Shown: in pieces, positions 1-14,256 of the stretch
How the letters are laid out: each line of letters starts with the position of its first letter
How positions within the stretch are numbered: position 1 is the stretch's first letter
The notes under the pieces: generated by a model
Told to the model about the DNA's origin: nothing
Databases searched by the model: none
What the model saw: only the letters and a program-made list of their open reading frames with translations
Source of the DNA: Paraspadella gotoi
Taxonomy: Eukaryota; Chaetognatha
DNA length: 64,000 nucleotides
Reading direction: 5' to 3'
NCBI GenBank assembly: GCA_051294375.1
Contig: CM119268.1
Location: 19,150,318 to 19,214,317, forward strand
Translations under genes and position numbers: made by a program

Positions 1-1175
1 AACATTTTAGAAAATAATATATAACAATTGTGGGTATATATACCCGTAAGTCGTACAATAAGGGAAAATAGCGACAATGGACCCTAGATAAATATAAAAA
101 CCACATAAGGTCATCAAATAAGGGAATATCGACCATGGACTAATAATAAAAAAAAATAAAACACGCCTGATAAAAAGGCATAGACATGGGCTAATCGTGT
201 AATAAAGTCAAAAGACGACCAAAACTGACGAGATACTGGGCTTCTTCGGATATAAACTCTTCGCCTCGGATTTAATTATGGCAACTCTGCAATAGACAGC
301 AGACCTGAGTTTTGACAACGTCGGTCAATCATAATAGGAAAACTTTTTCCATAATTTTCCCATTTGTGTAACCTTGGAATCCCTTGTACGCAATTGCGAA
401 TGTGTCCTGACATGGTTGATGGAACCATTTCAAAGTTACAGCCCCTACAGACGATCGTTCTCCTCTCAATCTGAAAGGAGGTCGTCCTCCTTCAGATGTT
501 TAATAAGTTGACTCTCAAGTCTTGTGCCACAATTATAGACGGAGCAAATAACGCATGCAATTTTGTGCCCAGGGTGATCTTCAAAAAGATGTGACACATA
601 ATACCCCCCTGCAGTTATCAAATGACGCGGGAATTGGACTCGCAAAAGGGGCAGTAATAAAGAATTGAGCGCCGTCTCCCTGCAGGGAGATGCGCCTCAT
701 ATTCCATTTAAACATTTCCCGAAAATATGTGCCTGCGTGATTTTTTACTAAAGTGTCCTAATAAAGGCCACGTCTTCTAAGTCGGAGTCGAGTGCGACAA
801 TGTGTCTTTGCAGTGGTTGTGGTTGCAATGAAAGCGCTGAATCTTGTATCATCAACGTTTTCCATTATCCTGTGACCTAATGCGGGGGGATGAGTTTTTT
901 TTTGCCTACGAGAACAAGTGTTTTTGCGAGGTGAATTGCTAGGTTATGGGACCTTCATCTTAAAGTTGTAATCCTGAGGCCAATAAACATATCCTTTTTA
1001 GCAGTTTGCATGGTCCCGAACGTCGGATTCCCTAGATCAAACGGCCGAAACCAAACTGGCTACAGTTTTGTATTTTTTTTTCCCTTTTAATGCTAGGTTT
1101 GGCCGGATCCTCTACGCTGTAGTGGGAGTCCAGCCTTGCCACAACACCCGCGAGGGGCTTCTACCGTAAGTACCC

Positions 1176-1362
1176 ATCAAATGCTGTTGCGAAAACCGAG
1201 TTTAGCCTGGTCATCCTCGACAAATTAACTTGTTGTATTTGGCGAATCTATTCGACGTCCACGTGGCCCTCGACTGGGAGTGCGCGTCGAATACTGTCGC
1301 AAAACCCGGGTTCGGCCGCCTGATTCGTCGATGAATTGACTCTTGTAATTGGCGAATCTGTT
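1176..1362. repeat. Diverged tandem duplication, two units of about 80 bp
   Basis: The segments 1176-1257 and 1286-1362 read as two diverged copies of one unit. Each runs from a TCRAATRCTGT-like start to a shared GGCGAATCT end. The function is unknown and no ORF spans both copies. Confidence 0.45.
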
Positions 1363-3915
1363 AAGTGGGAAATATAAACAAAATTTAATGCAAACATTTA
1401 ATAAAAAAAATATTTATTTTTAAAAATAAAGTTTAGAATAAACTTTTTGTGGCCTCGGCTTAGCCCCACTTGCATCATTTGTTTAAAAGTGACTCTTTCT
1501 GGATCTCAATTTATGCATATAAGGCCTGGTATGTGAAATTAGACAGATTATTGAAAATTAGTTTGTAAATTTATTTTCGTTCAGCGAATATATTTTCATT
1601 TTTTCTTTTCAATTTAAAAAAAAATACATATAAGTTTTGGTTTACTACCATTCTCGAAAATAAACAAGATGGCATTTAATAAGACATAGATTTTTATCAC
1701 AAAAAAATTGTTTCGAAGTGTGAACCGAAATTATTAAAAATTTTTTTTTGTATTGTGAGAAACGGAATAACAACGAATTTCATGATACATTTACAAAAAC
1801 AAAAACAACAAAGAAAACAAAAAAAAACATCACAAATGATAAATGAAATAGACACTGACCTGACAAACTCGCCTTTGTAGGGCTCTTCAACTGATGGTCA
1901 CTGTTATTACTGGCTCAGCGCGCCTGCGTCGTCCAAACCATGAATTTCTATCAAACTGGTGATTTATCGGGACCAAGGTATTGGTTTGTTTGATTTCAAA
2001 ACCGTGCTAGTAATTGGCCTCTCGTCGGTGTAAAAAGCTGGACACTGGATGCATTTGTTGTCAGACCTCTCGACGTTTTCCAGGAGCTAATCGCAGTCAT
2101 TAATGAACACCGACAATGCTTCGACACTATCTTGTTCTTTGGGTTACCGTGAATTTTTTTTTATTTTGTCGGGGTCACTGTGACGCTTGATTATGGGATC
2201 GCGTTGCCAATTGGCCGGGTTTATCTGGAAGTGGAATGGTACTCTAATTAAGATTCATGAAGGGGCGATTTCGGGAGGTTGGGCTAAGTTTAAAATTCGC
2301 ACATTCGGTTCTTTTTCCTTGCGCATAGGAATCGCTTGCGTTTGCATTTCGTGGATGTGGGATGGGGGGAAGTTGGACGGGGGGGGTAAACAATTTTTAA
2401 CTATTTTTTTTTTTTGGAGAAGGCGTTGACACGCAAAGGCGGCAGTTGATTTGGTTGAAATTTTATTTGGAGGAGTTGGCGTTTTCGCGAAAAATATTAC
2501 TCTCTTCCACTTGTTCTGGGCAGAGAAAATGCATGGGTTTTTCTATAAGCAAACTCGTTGTCGTGGGGCATTTGACAAAAAAAGATCCCGTTTCACCGAG
2601 GCTTGTTTCTTGCTGCCGTTCTCCTTTTTCGTTTGGGTTTTCGTTGCCCGATCTCCTTGTTTTTTCTTGTCGGCTTCGAGTGACGTTGATGGCGAATCTT
2701 CTCGGTGGAATCCCTTGGAACGGCCTTGGGTTGGAACGGTTGACAGTTTCTCCTCGTTCAATTTAATTGGTTTAACGTTTACGTCCTATCTTTCTCTCTT
2801 TCTCTCTATATCTCGTATGTTCTCAGCGGAAAAGATAAAAGGAAGGATAAAATTGAAAAGCTTAAAAAAACTTTAAAAAAGGAAGAAAAAATTCGTTGTG
2901 GAAAAAAAAAATTTAACATTTCCGAAGATCTTAAAAACTGAAGATATTTCTTGTGCCTTTCGCATCTATTCGCTTACAACAGCTTAAAAAAATGAAAACG
3001 GCCAAAAATGAAACAAAGTCGTTTTAATCATTTAAATCAACGAATATTTCTTATTTTATTTTCATTTGCTTCTTGGGTGTGAAATGTTTACATCTTTTTT
3101 GTTTAAAATTCTTCGGAATCTTGAGCGACGGGATTTCGGTGGGAGGGATTTTTCTTTTCTCAGCTTTCGTTGTTGTTGTTGTTGTTGTCGTTGTCATTAA
3201 GGTTTGTCTCTGTAAGTAGAAATTTATGTTTTCCCCTTGACTTTGGAACGAAGTCGAAAAAAAAAGAAACAAAGCAACCAATCAAATCATCCAATAACCA
3301 ATCAACTAAACCAACCAATACAGTAGAGTCGACCACTAAGACTTTAGGTCGGCGACGTCGATAAACTAAAGAATTTAAAAAATCAAACGAATTGAAAAAA
3401 TAAAAATTAAATTCCTGAAGAAACAAAATAGTCAATATAAAGAAAAATGTTTTCAAAACGAATATGAATTCTTGCGAAAATGTATTTTTTTATTCGTTCT
3501 CGTGGGTCAAAACTGTAGATCTATACAGCTATATTATATATGTCCGTATATCTCTAAAAATATCTATAAATCTGTATAAATCTAATTGTGAAATCAAATC
3601 TCAATTAAAGAAATAAATTAACGTCAGGTGACTAAAAAAATGTGGGAATGAAATTGAATCATTTAATTCTTTGCCGAAGTATTTTTTTTCTTTTGGCTAA
3701 AACTCAAATCCTCATTTTCCATCGATTCTAATCGGAGAAAATTAGGCCTCTTTTCGGCCTTTTAGGCCTTTTGTGGGGCCTTTCTACGGCCCCTTTTGCA
3801 GGCCTCTTTCATGTGTTTCACTTCCTGTCGAGAAAGTTTCTTTTTTTTACTCTGGTTTCTTATGTAATAAATTAAAAAAGCATTGATCAAATACTTCGCC
3901 CGTAGAGGCGAAGTT

Positions 3916-4020
<105 letters not shown>

Positions 4021-5410
4021 CTATCCGGAGCGGCCGCACAGCTTTTGGACGGAAGAGAAAAAAAGTTTAAAAAAAAAATTAAGTTTGAGAATAAAATAAA
4101 AAGAAAACATGAAAAAGGTGGAAAAGGCCCGGTTCTTTACTACTGACATTTAAACAAAAGATTATTTAGCAAAGAGATAAACGTGTCTGTCTTCTTTCTT
4201 GCCTTCCCACTATCCCAGGTGAAAAACAGTAAACAATATTCGTTCAATTCATAGAATACTTTACCAAACCTGATAATGCCTTACCTGGATAAAAGTTATT
4301 AACAAAATCTGATTTTAAAATGCATAGTAATATGCAAAAACTAGATTCGTTTATTATTTCTATTAATCTATCTTTTTCTAATTGTCACCAAGGCCAAAAT
4401 TCCGCTTTTTAATGTAAAAAGTACTTTTTTTTATAATTTTTTGACTTTGATCTTTTTTTTACATTAAAATCTCCGGCTGAGTCATCGATGGATAATCTTT
4501 TTTTTCCATACAGCAGAATTTTTTGTGGGATTTGAGTCAAGACTTGAGTCACGATAACTTCATCATTTTTCTATCAGATAAACTTGAAGACAATTCTCCT
4601 TTGTAATTTTTTCATTGTTTTTTCTTTTTCATTTTTAAACTGTGTAAATTTACCGAAAATGCAGAGTTTAGAAGATTGGAAGACCTATTCATAAGATATT
4701 CATTAATATCGTGTATCTATTTATAAACATATAAAGAGGCACGAAAGAACTTAACCACGACTTTTAGGATCGTCGACCCGTCAGAGTGGAATAATAAAAG
4801 CTTTTTAAAATTCAAAAAATGTGGTATAAACCAGTTTTAATTTAATTTTTTTTTAATTAACTAAAGAAAACAAAGTGATCTTTTTTTAAAATAAGAACTT
4901 AGGAGGAAACTTCATTTATCATTGATTTCAATGAAAAGTTGAGAAAAAAAATTGGAAATAAAAAATAAAAGTCAAAAGTCAAAAAGTTGACAACGAAAAC
5001 GAAAATTAGGTCAAATATAAAACAGTGACGTTTACTTTAGAATTGGAAAAATAAAACGACAAAAAGTAAAACAAGAGCAGATATCAATCGTGGTCTCTTT
5101 TTTGATTTCCTATTTCCTTTTTCCTTTTACTTTCTTGCTCCTTCCTCATTTTTTCTTACACTTTACATATTCTCCCTTCCCCTTTCTTTCCTATCTCCAA
5201 CATTCTCTAATGACTTCCGTTTCAACACTTTTTTTAATCCCATTCTATCTCCCTAGTAAATTCCTCATTCCAATCACCTCCTCTTCTCGACCCTCTCCCA
5301 AATTTTTAACCCACCTCCTCCCTCTTCCACCCCCTACCCCCCACCTCCTCCCTCTTCCACCCTCCACCTCTTCCCAATTCCACCCTCCACTATCACATCC
5401 TTCACTTCAG

Positions 5411-5512
5411 CGACTGACGAGAGATTCGAAGAAGAAGGAAGCCGACTTTTTGAAGGATCTCTCCAACTTGGAAGCTCTCGAAGCGAAGGAGACGAGGAGA
5501 CACGCAACGTCG

Positions 5513-5543
<31 letters not shown>

Positions 5544-5578
5544 NNNNNNNNNNNNNNNCGTTTTCTTCGTCACGCCTT
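5411..5578 (+). CDS. Partial coding exon interrupted by an assembly gap
   Basis: After a pyrimidine-rich stretch and a CAG acceptor, an open frame begins RLTRDSKKKEADFLKDLSNL and continues into a charged helix and a serine run encoded by (TCG)n, which ends in 15 Ns at 5544-5558. A possible donor (TTG|GTGGGA) lies just after the gap. The charged, helical composition is coding-like and contrasts with the AT-rich flanks. It could be a 5' exon of the gene starting at 7998, but that start has an in-frame stop upstream of it, so a join is unproven. No family is recognised. Confidence 0.4.
5544..5558. other. Assembly gap (15 N) in a (CGT)n run
   Basis: Fifteen undetermined bases directly follow a (CGT)n microsatellite, so the gap probably reflects an unresolved repeat length inside a coding exon. 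Confidence 0.95.
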
Positions 5579-6088
5579 GGTGGGAGAGAACTTTCTTCCT
5601 TTTTTCTTTTTTTTCTTCTTTCATAATTCTTCTCTATTTTTTTTCTTTACAAATCACGGTTCACTTTAATCCTTTTAGTCACAATCTTTGAATAATTTTT
5701 GGAGACTGCTTTCATCCGGCGATAATTTACAAGAATCAAGAATTTCCTCATAAAAAAGGGAAATAGTTTTTTTTTGTTCTAAATCCAAAGAAGGAGCGCG
5801 ATTCGTTCAATGCGCAACCAAGGTTCGCACGCTGAGCCAAAGCCACTGGTTTTTTACTTCGTGCGTGCGTGAAAATATTTTAAGTCCTGCGACAAACACA
5901 AAAGAATCTAACTTTAAGAAACTAAAAATTAAATCGTCAAAACTTAGAAACAAACTAGAAAACCTGATCGAACTTAAAAAAAAAAAAAAAAAAAACACGA
6001 AAAATTTGCAAAATCCGGATCTGGATTACGTTAAAACAAAATCAAATAAATAATGTTAATCTATTCTAAAATTCTCGCAAAACATTTA

Positions 6089-6190
6089 TGAGATTGGTAC
6101 AACCAATATAAAAATTATCCATTCATTTAATAAATAAGCTATCTTGCCCTTGACTTTGGACAGGCTTTGGTGGTTTATTTTGGTGCTCAT
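6089..6190 (+). mobile_element. Truncated copy of the GGTACAACC MITE family
   Basis: The segment starts with ATTGGTACAACCAATATAAA and continues into the AAGCTATCTTGCC and CAGGCTTTGGTGG segments found inverted in the intact element at 44459-44670. The opposite inverted-repeat end is missing. Confidence 0.55.
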
Positions 6191-7132
6191 GACCTATTTT
6201 TCATCAAACCCTTCAATGCCATCTCTTTCCGAGATTCGCATTCAATTTTTTTTTTCTGTTAAATGTCAAAGAAATTCGTTGCTAATTATTTTCCGAACGT
6301 TCGAGGAACGCTGCCACTTAATTACCTGCGGAAAGAAACGAGAAGATATTTTTTTAAGCGTTTAATATCTAATTAGAGATATTTCGTGAAAGGTACACGA
6401 CGAACTTAGTAATTACTTTTAATTTCTATAAATAGAATCCACTAATTCAATAGATATTTCAAGAAAAGAACAATCATTTAAAAGCTAAGACGTAAGGATA
6501 TTTTGATTTTCCCCGTGAAAAAAGATGTACATACGTAAGTTGTACGCTTTAAATAATTTCATATTATTTTCATACTTTCATAATTCACCCATAAAATAAC
6601 TCGTTTCACTGAATGTATAAAAGTGAAAAAAAATTTATGATTAAGAAGATAAAAATTATGACGACGTTGATGACGATAAGACAACCGATTAAGTTTCACG
6701 CTTTTGGATACAACTTTTTGTAAAACCAAAAATCTTAAATGACCGGAATGTGATATTAAACGGAAAAAGAAGTAAAATTTATTTTCGTTATAAACATCGA
6801 TGTGAATGAGAGAAATATTTTTGGTCTTCGTCACGCGAAAATCCTTCGTCTTGGAACCGAAAATATCTGAATACAAACAAGAATTTTCTCTGGGTTATAT
6901 GATCCGGGTCGCGGCGGCGGGATTCGCCGGCCGAGACTAACAAGAGTATATTTTTTTTGGGAGGGGGGGAGAATACGGCATCAGTATTAGTTCATGGGTC
7001 AAATTGGGTCATTATTTGACTGTAAAAGTCTAATTTTTGAAAAACGATAAGCAATAAAGTTGATGGAACTTTTTTTCTAATAAGCTTGCTTTGCCAAGGA
7101 ACAAAACTGGGAAAAAAATATTTTCACTTAAC

Positions 7133-7137
<5 letters not shown>

Positions 7138-7194
<57 letters not shown>

Positions 7195-7196
7195 TC
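7138..7196. repeat. (CT)n microsatellite
   Basis: CT dinucleotide tract with one TG interruption. Confidence 0.9.
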
Positions 7197-7483
7197 ATCA
7201 TCGTCGTTGTCTATGATCTCATTCCTTCCCTTATATTTTTAGGGTCAACTAGAGCAGAACAAAAGTTCATCTGTTCGCAAACAGACGAACTTAAAAAGAG
7301 AAAGAGAGAAAAAAACTGTTGTGTTCGGCCCAAGGCGATGACAATTAAAGTATTAAATGTTAAAAGAATAAATTCAATATAACTTTATTAAATATATAAG
7401 AATAAATAGCTCCATCTGATTGGAGTTTTAAATCGGTTTTGTCTCTCCTGATGATTCCAGCGTTCGTTGGAATCGTCCTTGTT

Positions 7484-7572
7484 TTCGTCATCGTCGTCGT
7501 CATTATCGTCGTCGTCGTCATTATCGTTGTCGTCGTCGTCGTCATCATTATCGTCGTCGTCGTCATCGTCTT
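7484..7572. repeat. (CGT/CAT)n microsatellite
   Basis: Imperfect trinucleotide array of CGT with interspersed CAT. It yields a spurious Thr/Met ORF on the minus strand, which I do not call. Confidence 0.85.
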
Positions 7573-7997
7573 AGTTTAATGCATTGTTCTTGTTAGTCAT
7601 CTTTCTTTTTACTACTACTTCTATTACTAATACTAATCCGCTCTTTGTCTCTCTCTCTCTGCATCTCTTCGCTCTCGGCCCTCTGTCACTCTCTCTCTCG
7701 TCTCCTCTCTCTCTCATCTTTTTTTTTTTTTTTTTTTTTTCCACTCAACCCAGACAGTGAAAGAAGCCCAGAGGAAAAAAATCTAAAGAAAAAAAGAAAA
7801 AAGAAATCCGGAACGACAATGTTCTTTTCAATCTTTTATTTTTTTTTCAAGCACAAACCTAAACTTATTTACAAAAACTTAACCCAAATTTAAACGATAT
7901 TTAAATGAAACATAACGGTCCATTAATTTTTTTCAAACCCGTTCTTGTTTTTACAGATTTTACAGATTAAATGATCCCTTAAAAAAACCCGGATGTG

Positions 7998-9135
7998 ATG
8001 ATGGACGACAACCTCGATGACACGCCCCCTTCCTCGGCCCAACCGCTTTCAAAGCCCTCTGTCGGACCCGATGAAAACTCAAAAGAACAACCTGAAACGA
8101 ATGTCGACGGCGAAACTAAAGAACACGTCGTCCCGATCGAGGAAAATGAAAAACTAGAAACATCAACAAAAGAAGAACGGGACAATAAAATCTCCAAAGA
8201 AATATTAAAGGAAAATTGGATCGAGGAGACGAACGAAAAACTTGGAGAATTTTCGAACTTTTATCATCATCAACAACAACAACAACAACAACCTTGGACC
8301 CAGTTAACGACCAATCAGAATAGCGAGGAATCTGAAGGACCAATGAAATGCGTCGAAAATGGATTAGATGATCGAGAACAAAAGCTTGAGGAAGCTTCGG
8401 AAAGCAAAACTCAGACAATAACAAAAATAGAAGAACAATCGAACGAAACAAAGGAACAATTGATCGAAACGAAAGAAGAATCGAAAAAAACAAAAGAACA
8501 CTCGAAAGAAACGAAAGAACAATCGATCGAAACGAGAGAACAATCGATCGAAACCAACGAACAATCGATCGAAACGAACGATCAATCGATCGAAACCAAC
8601 GAACAATCGAAAGAAAAGAACAATGTTCCCATAGCCGCCGCGAGGCGACGCTTTTTCGCCGCTCAACAAGAACATGCCGCTCTGTCGGAAGATGACGTCG
8701 TGAAAGTCGCCGAAGACGCAGCTGCCGATTCAACCGCATCTGCCGAAGCAGCGGCGCCGGTAGAAGAGGAAAGCTGTCGCGCAGTCAGTCTAGAAAATAG
8801 CGCTGGCGCCCTGGTCAAAGACGATGACAACGCCGTTCAAAAGAACGCCGATGAAAATGACGCCGGCCTTGTGATTGGCGGCGCTCTTTCCAGCGAGGAC
8901 TCGGCCGTGGAGGACGAGGCGGCGTTGACGTCCTCTTCTCACTCATCGTTGACGCTGAGAGGAGTTGACGAGGAGGAGGAGGAGGAGGAGAAGAAGGAGG
9001 AGGAGGAGAAGAAGGAGGAGGAGGAGAAAAAGGAGGAGGAGGAGAAGAAGGAGGAGGAGAAGGTGAGGGAGGACATCGAAGAGGAAAAGAAGAAGGAGAC
9101 GAGGAACGACGAGAGAAATCGAGAGGCTTTTACTG
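7998..9135 (+). CDS. First coding exon of the MISP/AKAP2-like gene
   Basis: About 380 codons, strongly acidic. A polyQ run sits near 8273-8291. A 21-bp repeat (EQSIETN, about 8 imperfect units) covers 8440-8615. A GAG/AAG array encoding EEEEKK units covers 8965-9065. The donor is ACTG|GTGAGT. Repeat-driven sequence makes homology detection difficult. Confidence 0.7.
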
Positions 9136-11020
9136 GTGAGTGATAAAGAAAAGCGGGTTTGTGATAAGTGTGGGGATAAGTGATTGATCTAAGTGATAAA
9201 AAGTTGTAATGGATTACAAAAATGTAAATTTTGTTATGTTAAATGTTACAGAGTTAAAAAAAATTGTGAATAGTTTCCGAACTTTCCTCAAAACTTTATG
9301 AACTTTAGGTCTTTCGGACATGTCACGTACTTCTTTTATTAAAGGGTAATTTAGGATAAAGAAAAAAACAAACAATGTAAATAGTAAGACGACAATGTAC
9401 CTTCTCTCTCATTTTCGCTCTCATAAATTCACATAAGTCAAAGTTCGTTTTAATTTTAAAAGTCCATTTTTCTAAATACGAATTGTCGAGTACAAAACAA
9501 TTTCAGGAATTTCATTTAAAAACATCGAATACAACGACAACTCTCTCTCTCTCTCTCTCTCTCTCTCTTTATCTTCTCTCTCTCTCTTTCTCTCTTATCT
9601 CTCTCTCGTCTGCCCTTCCACACAGAATGTCCCGAGGTTCTGTTGGAAATTCAAAAGATGAATCTCGCCGAGGCGATTCAGCACAATCGAAGGATGAAGA
9701 GGAGCATGTCATTGACGACGACGACGACGACGACAACGACGACGAACGGAACTTCCTCGCCGGCGTCGCCGACCTTCGACGACGCCGGTTCGCCCTCGAC
9801 TAACGGCGCCCTATCACCCAGAAACGGCGCCACTTCGCCAGGTGAGGACTGAAAAATTATCTTCTGGTTTTTTGTTTGGGTTTTTTTTTATATTTTGTTT
9901 GTTGTTTGACTGTTACTCCTTAATTATTTAAGAAATATTTTCCCACTAGAGCTGCTGGTCCATTTTTTGACACTTTCCGTGAGTCTGTCCGTCCGTCCGT
10001 TTCTTTGTCCGTCACGTCCGTCCGTTCTATTTGTCACGATTCTCAAGTTATATTATCATTTTCCCTGATTAAGTAAACGATACTTTTTCGTGACTTAAAA
10101 AAAGAGAAACTTCAGCTCATTAATCCATTAATTTGTCGCCTCCGGGATTTTTTTAAGCTATAAATTAAGTTAGTATTTATATAGAAACTCTATGCAGCTT
10201 TGTCCAAGGATAAAGTATATTCGTAGGGATATTTGTCCTTTCGTATAAAGCCTTTCCTTAATAACAAATAAATCATCAGATTAAAGCCAAGTGTTCATAT
10301 TCATATTTATTTCCTAATCATTCCTTACTGTACATTAGGGTGAAGTGAAAGTTTGAAATCAAAATTTAGCAAATATATTTTGAAAACTATTATATTAGTA
10401 AATACTAATCTGTAATTTTTTTTTCTTTTTTTACAAATATAGTAGCCCAGTCAGCTTATTTTGTACATAGTATATTATTACATTATATAATGTCAAAAAT
10501 TCAAGATATTTTTTATAAATTCTGAGAACAGATTCAGATTCCTTGTTAAAAGTTAATAGAAGAAAATATAAATCTTTTTCAAAAATTATATCATTAAGTA
10601 GGTTAAAATTATAAAAAAAACTATATTTTTAAGCTCGAAATTGAAAATCGGCATCTTAAATACATTTTTTTATATTTTTAATCAACTTAATGAAAGAATT
10701 TTTAAAAAAGAATTATACTTTCTTATATTAACTTTTTGCAAGAAATCCAAATCCGATCTTAAACTTTAAAAATTTGTATTTTGAAATTTTAGCTTATAAT
10801 ATACTTAATACTATATATAAATATAGCTCATTGGTGGCCACTAATGTATAAAATTAAAAAATAAATTTACCAAAGTATTTTTATTGGTTTTTATTTTCAA
10901 GTTTTATATGCTAAATTTTAATTTTCTAAAATTTTATCATTTTCACATCACTCTATAAATATTTTTTTTCGATGGCGCGAATTCTTTAACCTTTCATTTA
11001 CGACCAAAGAAAAAAAATAT

Positions 11021-11075
<55 letters not shown>

Positions 11076-14000
11076 AGAGAAAGAGAGAGAGAGAGAGAGA
11101 GAATAAAAAATGGTCATGATGAAATCTGTGCGTACACAAATGGTTTCTTATCCCCCTCCTTTCTACCGGCCTTTCAACGTCGTTGATAAATTTATTTATT
11201 TTATTTATTTTATTAATTTAATTTTTTTAATAGATGTTAAAAATCAAAGTTCGAACTTCATCTTTAAAGACCTCGTTCGTTTTTCAGCGGAGGTGACGTT
11301 AATACGAGATTTCCCTTTTTATTTTTCGCGTAAATCCGGACTCTGCTTTCTTTCTTTTCAATTCAAAGTTATATTAATATAAAAAATGGTATTGGTAAAA
11401 TTAAACTTTTACTGGATCATCTTATCTATTCATTTATCTTGAAGAGACAGTAATTATTGTTATGTGTTAGTGACAGAACCGTTCAATATAAGCAGTCCCT
11501 GAGCTTCGGAACAGGCTGTAAGACCATGTTACAGGCGGGTTAAGCGCCCCGTCCCTCTTAACTGCTAGGCGACCACCGGGCTAGAACCCCGGACCTTTGG
11601 GTTGGGAGGCGAATGTCTTGCCTCCGGCACCAATGGCCGCTGATGAACGGTTGGTGGATTTTAGTCCACCATAATCTATTATAATTTAAAATAATTTTAA
11701 ATTGGCTAGTTGTGACTTTCATTTCGGTCAACTCGATATTTAATGTGCTTTAAAAATTATCAATAGTCGTTAAGTGGACAATTCTGCAAATTATTTTCTT
11801 TAGATTTTACTACTTTTCTGACCATCCCCTTCATTGACGAGTTAAGTTTTTGTTTTTTTTTTTTGTCGGGGAAAAAGCCTCTTTCAATTTCCCGTCCCAT
11901 TCTAGTCTACTACTGTTAAAACCCTTTTTTTGCGGTCTCTTTTTCCTCACAGAATTTTAAATTTCCCTAAAAAATATCAAACACTTATTTTTCTTCTTTT
12001 TTTTTATTTCACTTAATTTATTTTCCTTTTTTTTTTTCATCGCGATCAGCGGAGCTGGAATTTTTCTTTCTTTTTTTCAAATTTTATTTAGAATCCGAAA
12101 AAGAAACGAAAACAAATCGACTCTGATTTTTTTTAATTTTCTTAAAAGGAAAACTTTTTTAAAAAAGTTTGAGTTGTACGTTTTTTGTCCTTTTTTTATC
12201 CTTCGTGCCATCATGCTCGATTTAACTTTGGTTTTGAGAAACAAAAAAGAGTTAACTCATTTTTGCGTGTTATTTTCTCAACTGAGTTCGATTGTTTATG
12301 CATTTACTGCATATTCGTTTTTATCTGACCCGTGAATTTCAATACTGATTACTTTATTTGATTTTATTCTTTGTTCACTAAATCTTAACAACTTTTCATT
12401 TCCATTCCTCGATTTACGACCTTCATATAAGTCCTTACCTTTATGCAAAACAGTTCCAAGTTTTTTGTTTTTAAATTTTGATTTCCAGTTTTTTCTTCTT
12501 GAAAAACGTTTGATGGCTTCGGGGGAAAAAAGTAAACCAATATTTTTTTTAAATGAACGAAATCTACTTTTTTTCGCTCTATCACTTACCTTACTTTATG
12601 TCTTTAGACATTGTACAAACATAGATATACTAGATAATTAGGGATGATTTAATTGAATGTTTATTGAGTAATCTCTTTCATTTTCATTTCTTTCTTTTTT
12701 TTTTCTTTTTTCTCTTTTTAGTCTATGATTCACTTTGTCGGTCCGTCGGTCCGCCCCCTCAATATTGTCCGACACTAACTTATATCATGTCAGAACATCG
12801 AATTATGATAAATTGTCTGTCTGTCTGTCCGTCCGTCCGTCCGTCCGTCCGTTCGTCCGTCCGTCCCACATAAGCAAAAAACACCAATTACTCGTGATTG
12901 GATGGATGGATTGGAATGAAATTTTGTGTGTGGGTAGGGAAGTGTGTGATTGAGCTGTATATGAAGTTTCGGTGGAATCGTCCGAGTGGAAGTGAGTTTA
13001 AATTGAAAAAGCAAAAAAATAAATTTCACTATTTGAACACCAATTACTCAAGAGTGGAGGGGGCGATTGACTTGAAATTTTGTATTTGGGTAGGAAAGTG
13101 TGTGATTGAGCTGGAAATCAAGTTTGGATGGAATCGTTTTAGTGGAAATGAGTTTAAATGGAAAAAAACAAAAAACCTGTTTTACTAATTGATTACCCTT
13201 TTTTTTCCTTTTATATTAAATGTAAATGAAGGATGTATTAATAAATCATATAATTAATCAGTTAATTAATCAATTAGTCAATTAATTAATCAATAATTAA
13301 TTAATTAGTCAATCAATCCGTCCATCCGTCCCATCTTAGCAAAAAGCTCCAATAACTCGTGATTGGCTGGTTGGATTGGAATGAAATTTTGTGTCTGGGT
13401 AGGACAGTGTGAGATGAAGCTGGATATAAAGTTTCGATGGAAACGTACGAGTGGAAATGAGTTTAAATAAAAAAAATATGAGTCACATTTACTTGAATCT
13501 TTTTGCTTTCACGATCTTGTTAGTCTTGCAATGTTACTTATTTTAACCCATAATTACTCGAATTAATCATAATTGAATTAATAAATTAAAAAGGAAAGTG
13601 TGTGAAGAAGCTAGATATAAAGTTTTGACGGAATTGTGCCAGTGGAAATGAGTTTAAATGGAAAAAACATAAGTCACATTTACTTGAATCTTTTTTATTT
13701 ATGATAATAAATGTTTTAATTGATTAATTAATTAATTTGAAAAAAATGATACAATTTAAAAAAATTATGCAAGTTGAAAAAATTATGCAAGTTGAAAAAA
13801 TTATGCAAGTTGAAAAAATTATGCAAGTTGCAAAAAATTATGCAAGTTGAAAAAATTATGCAAGTTGAAAAAATTATGCAAGTTGAAAAAAATTATGCAA
13901 GTTGAAAAAATTATGCAAGTTGAAAAAATTATGCAAGTTGAAAAAATTATGCAAGTTGAAAAAATTATGCGAATTGTAAAATTGATGAAAATTGAAAAAA

Positions 14001-14160
14001 ATGATAAGTTGAAAAATTATGTGCGTGGAAAAAATTATGCAAATTGAAAAAATGATGCGAGTTAAAAAAGATTTTAAAAAATATTGTGATTTATCATCTG
14101 ATTAGCAGATTACCGCTTAATTATTGTAGGCAGATCCGACATTGTTTGCTCAAACTTGTT

Positions 14161-14220
<60 letters not shown>

Positions 14221-14224
14221 TTTT

Positions 14225-14256
<32 letters not shown>

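Noticed and set aside
5690-5720. AATTTTTGGAG resembling an Sm site of a snRNA
   Set aside because: No flanking stem or other snRNA sequence could be recognised, and such strings are common in AT-rich DNA.
8116-8739. Long minus-strand ORF opposite the first exon of the MISP/AKAP2-like gene
   Set aside because: It is the shadow of the plus-strand repeat-rich exon; its Phe/Arg/Ser periodicity mirrors the 21-bp repeat.
13847-14047. Lys/Val/Met-rich repeat ORF
   Set aside because: Produced by the 18-bp minisatellite; the unit length keeps the frame open without coding meaning.
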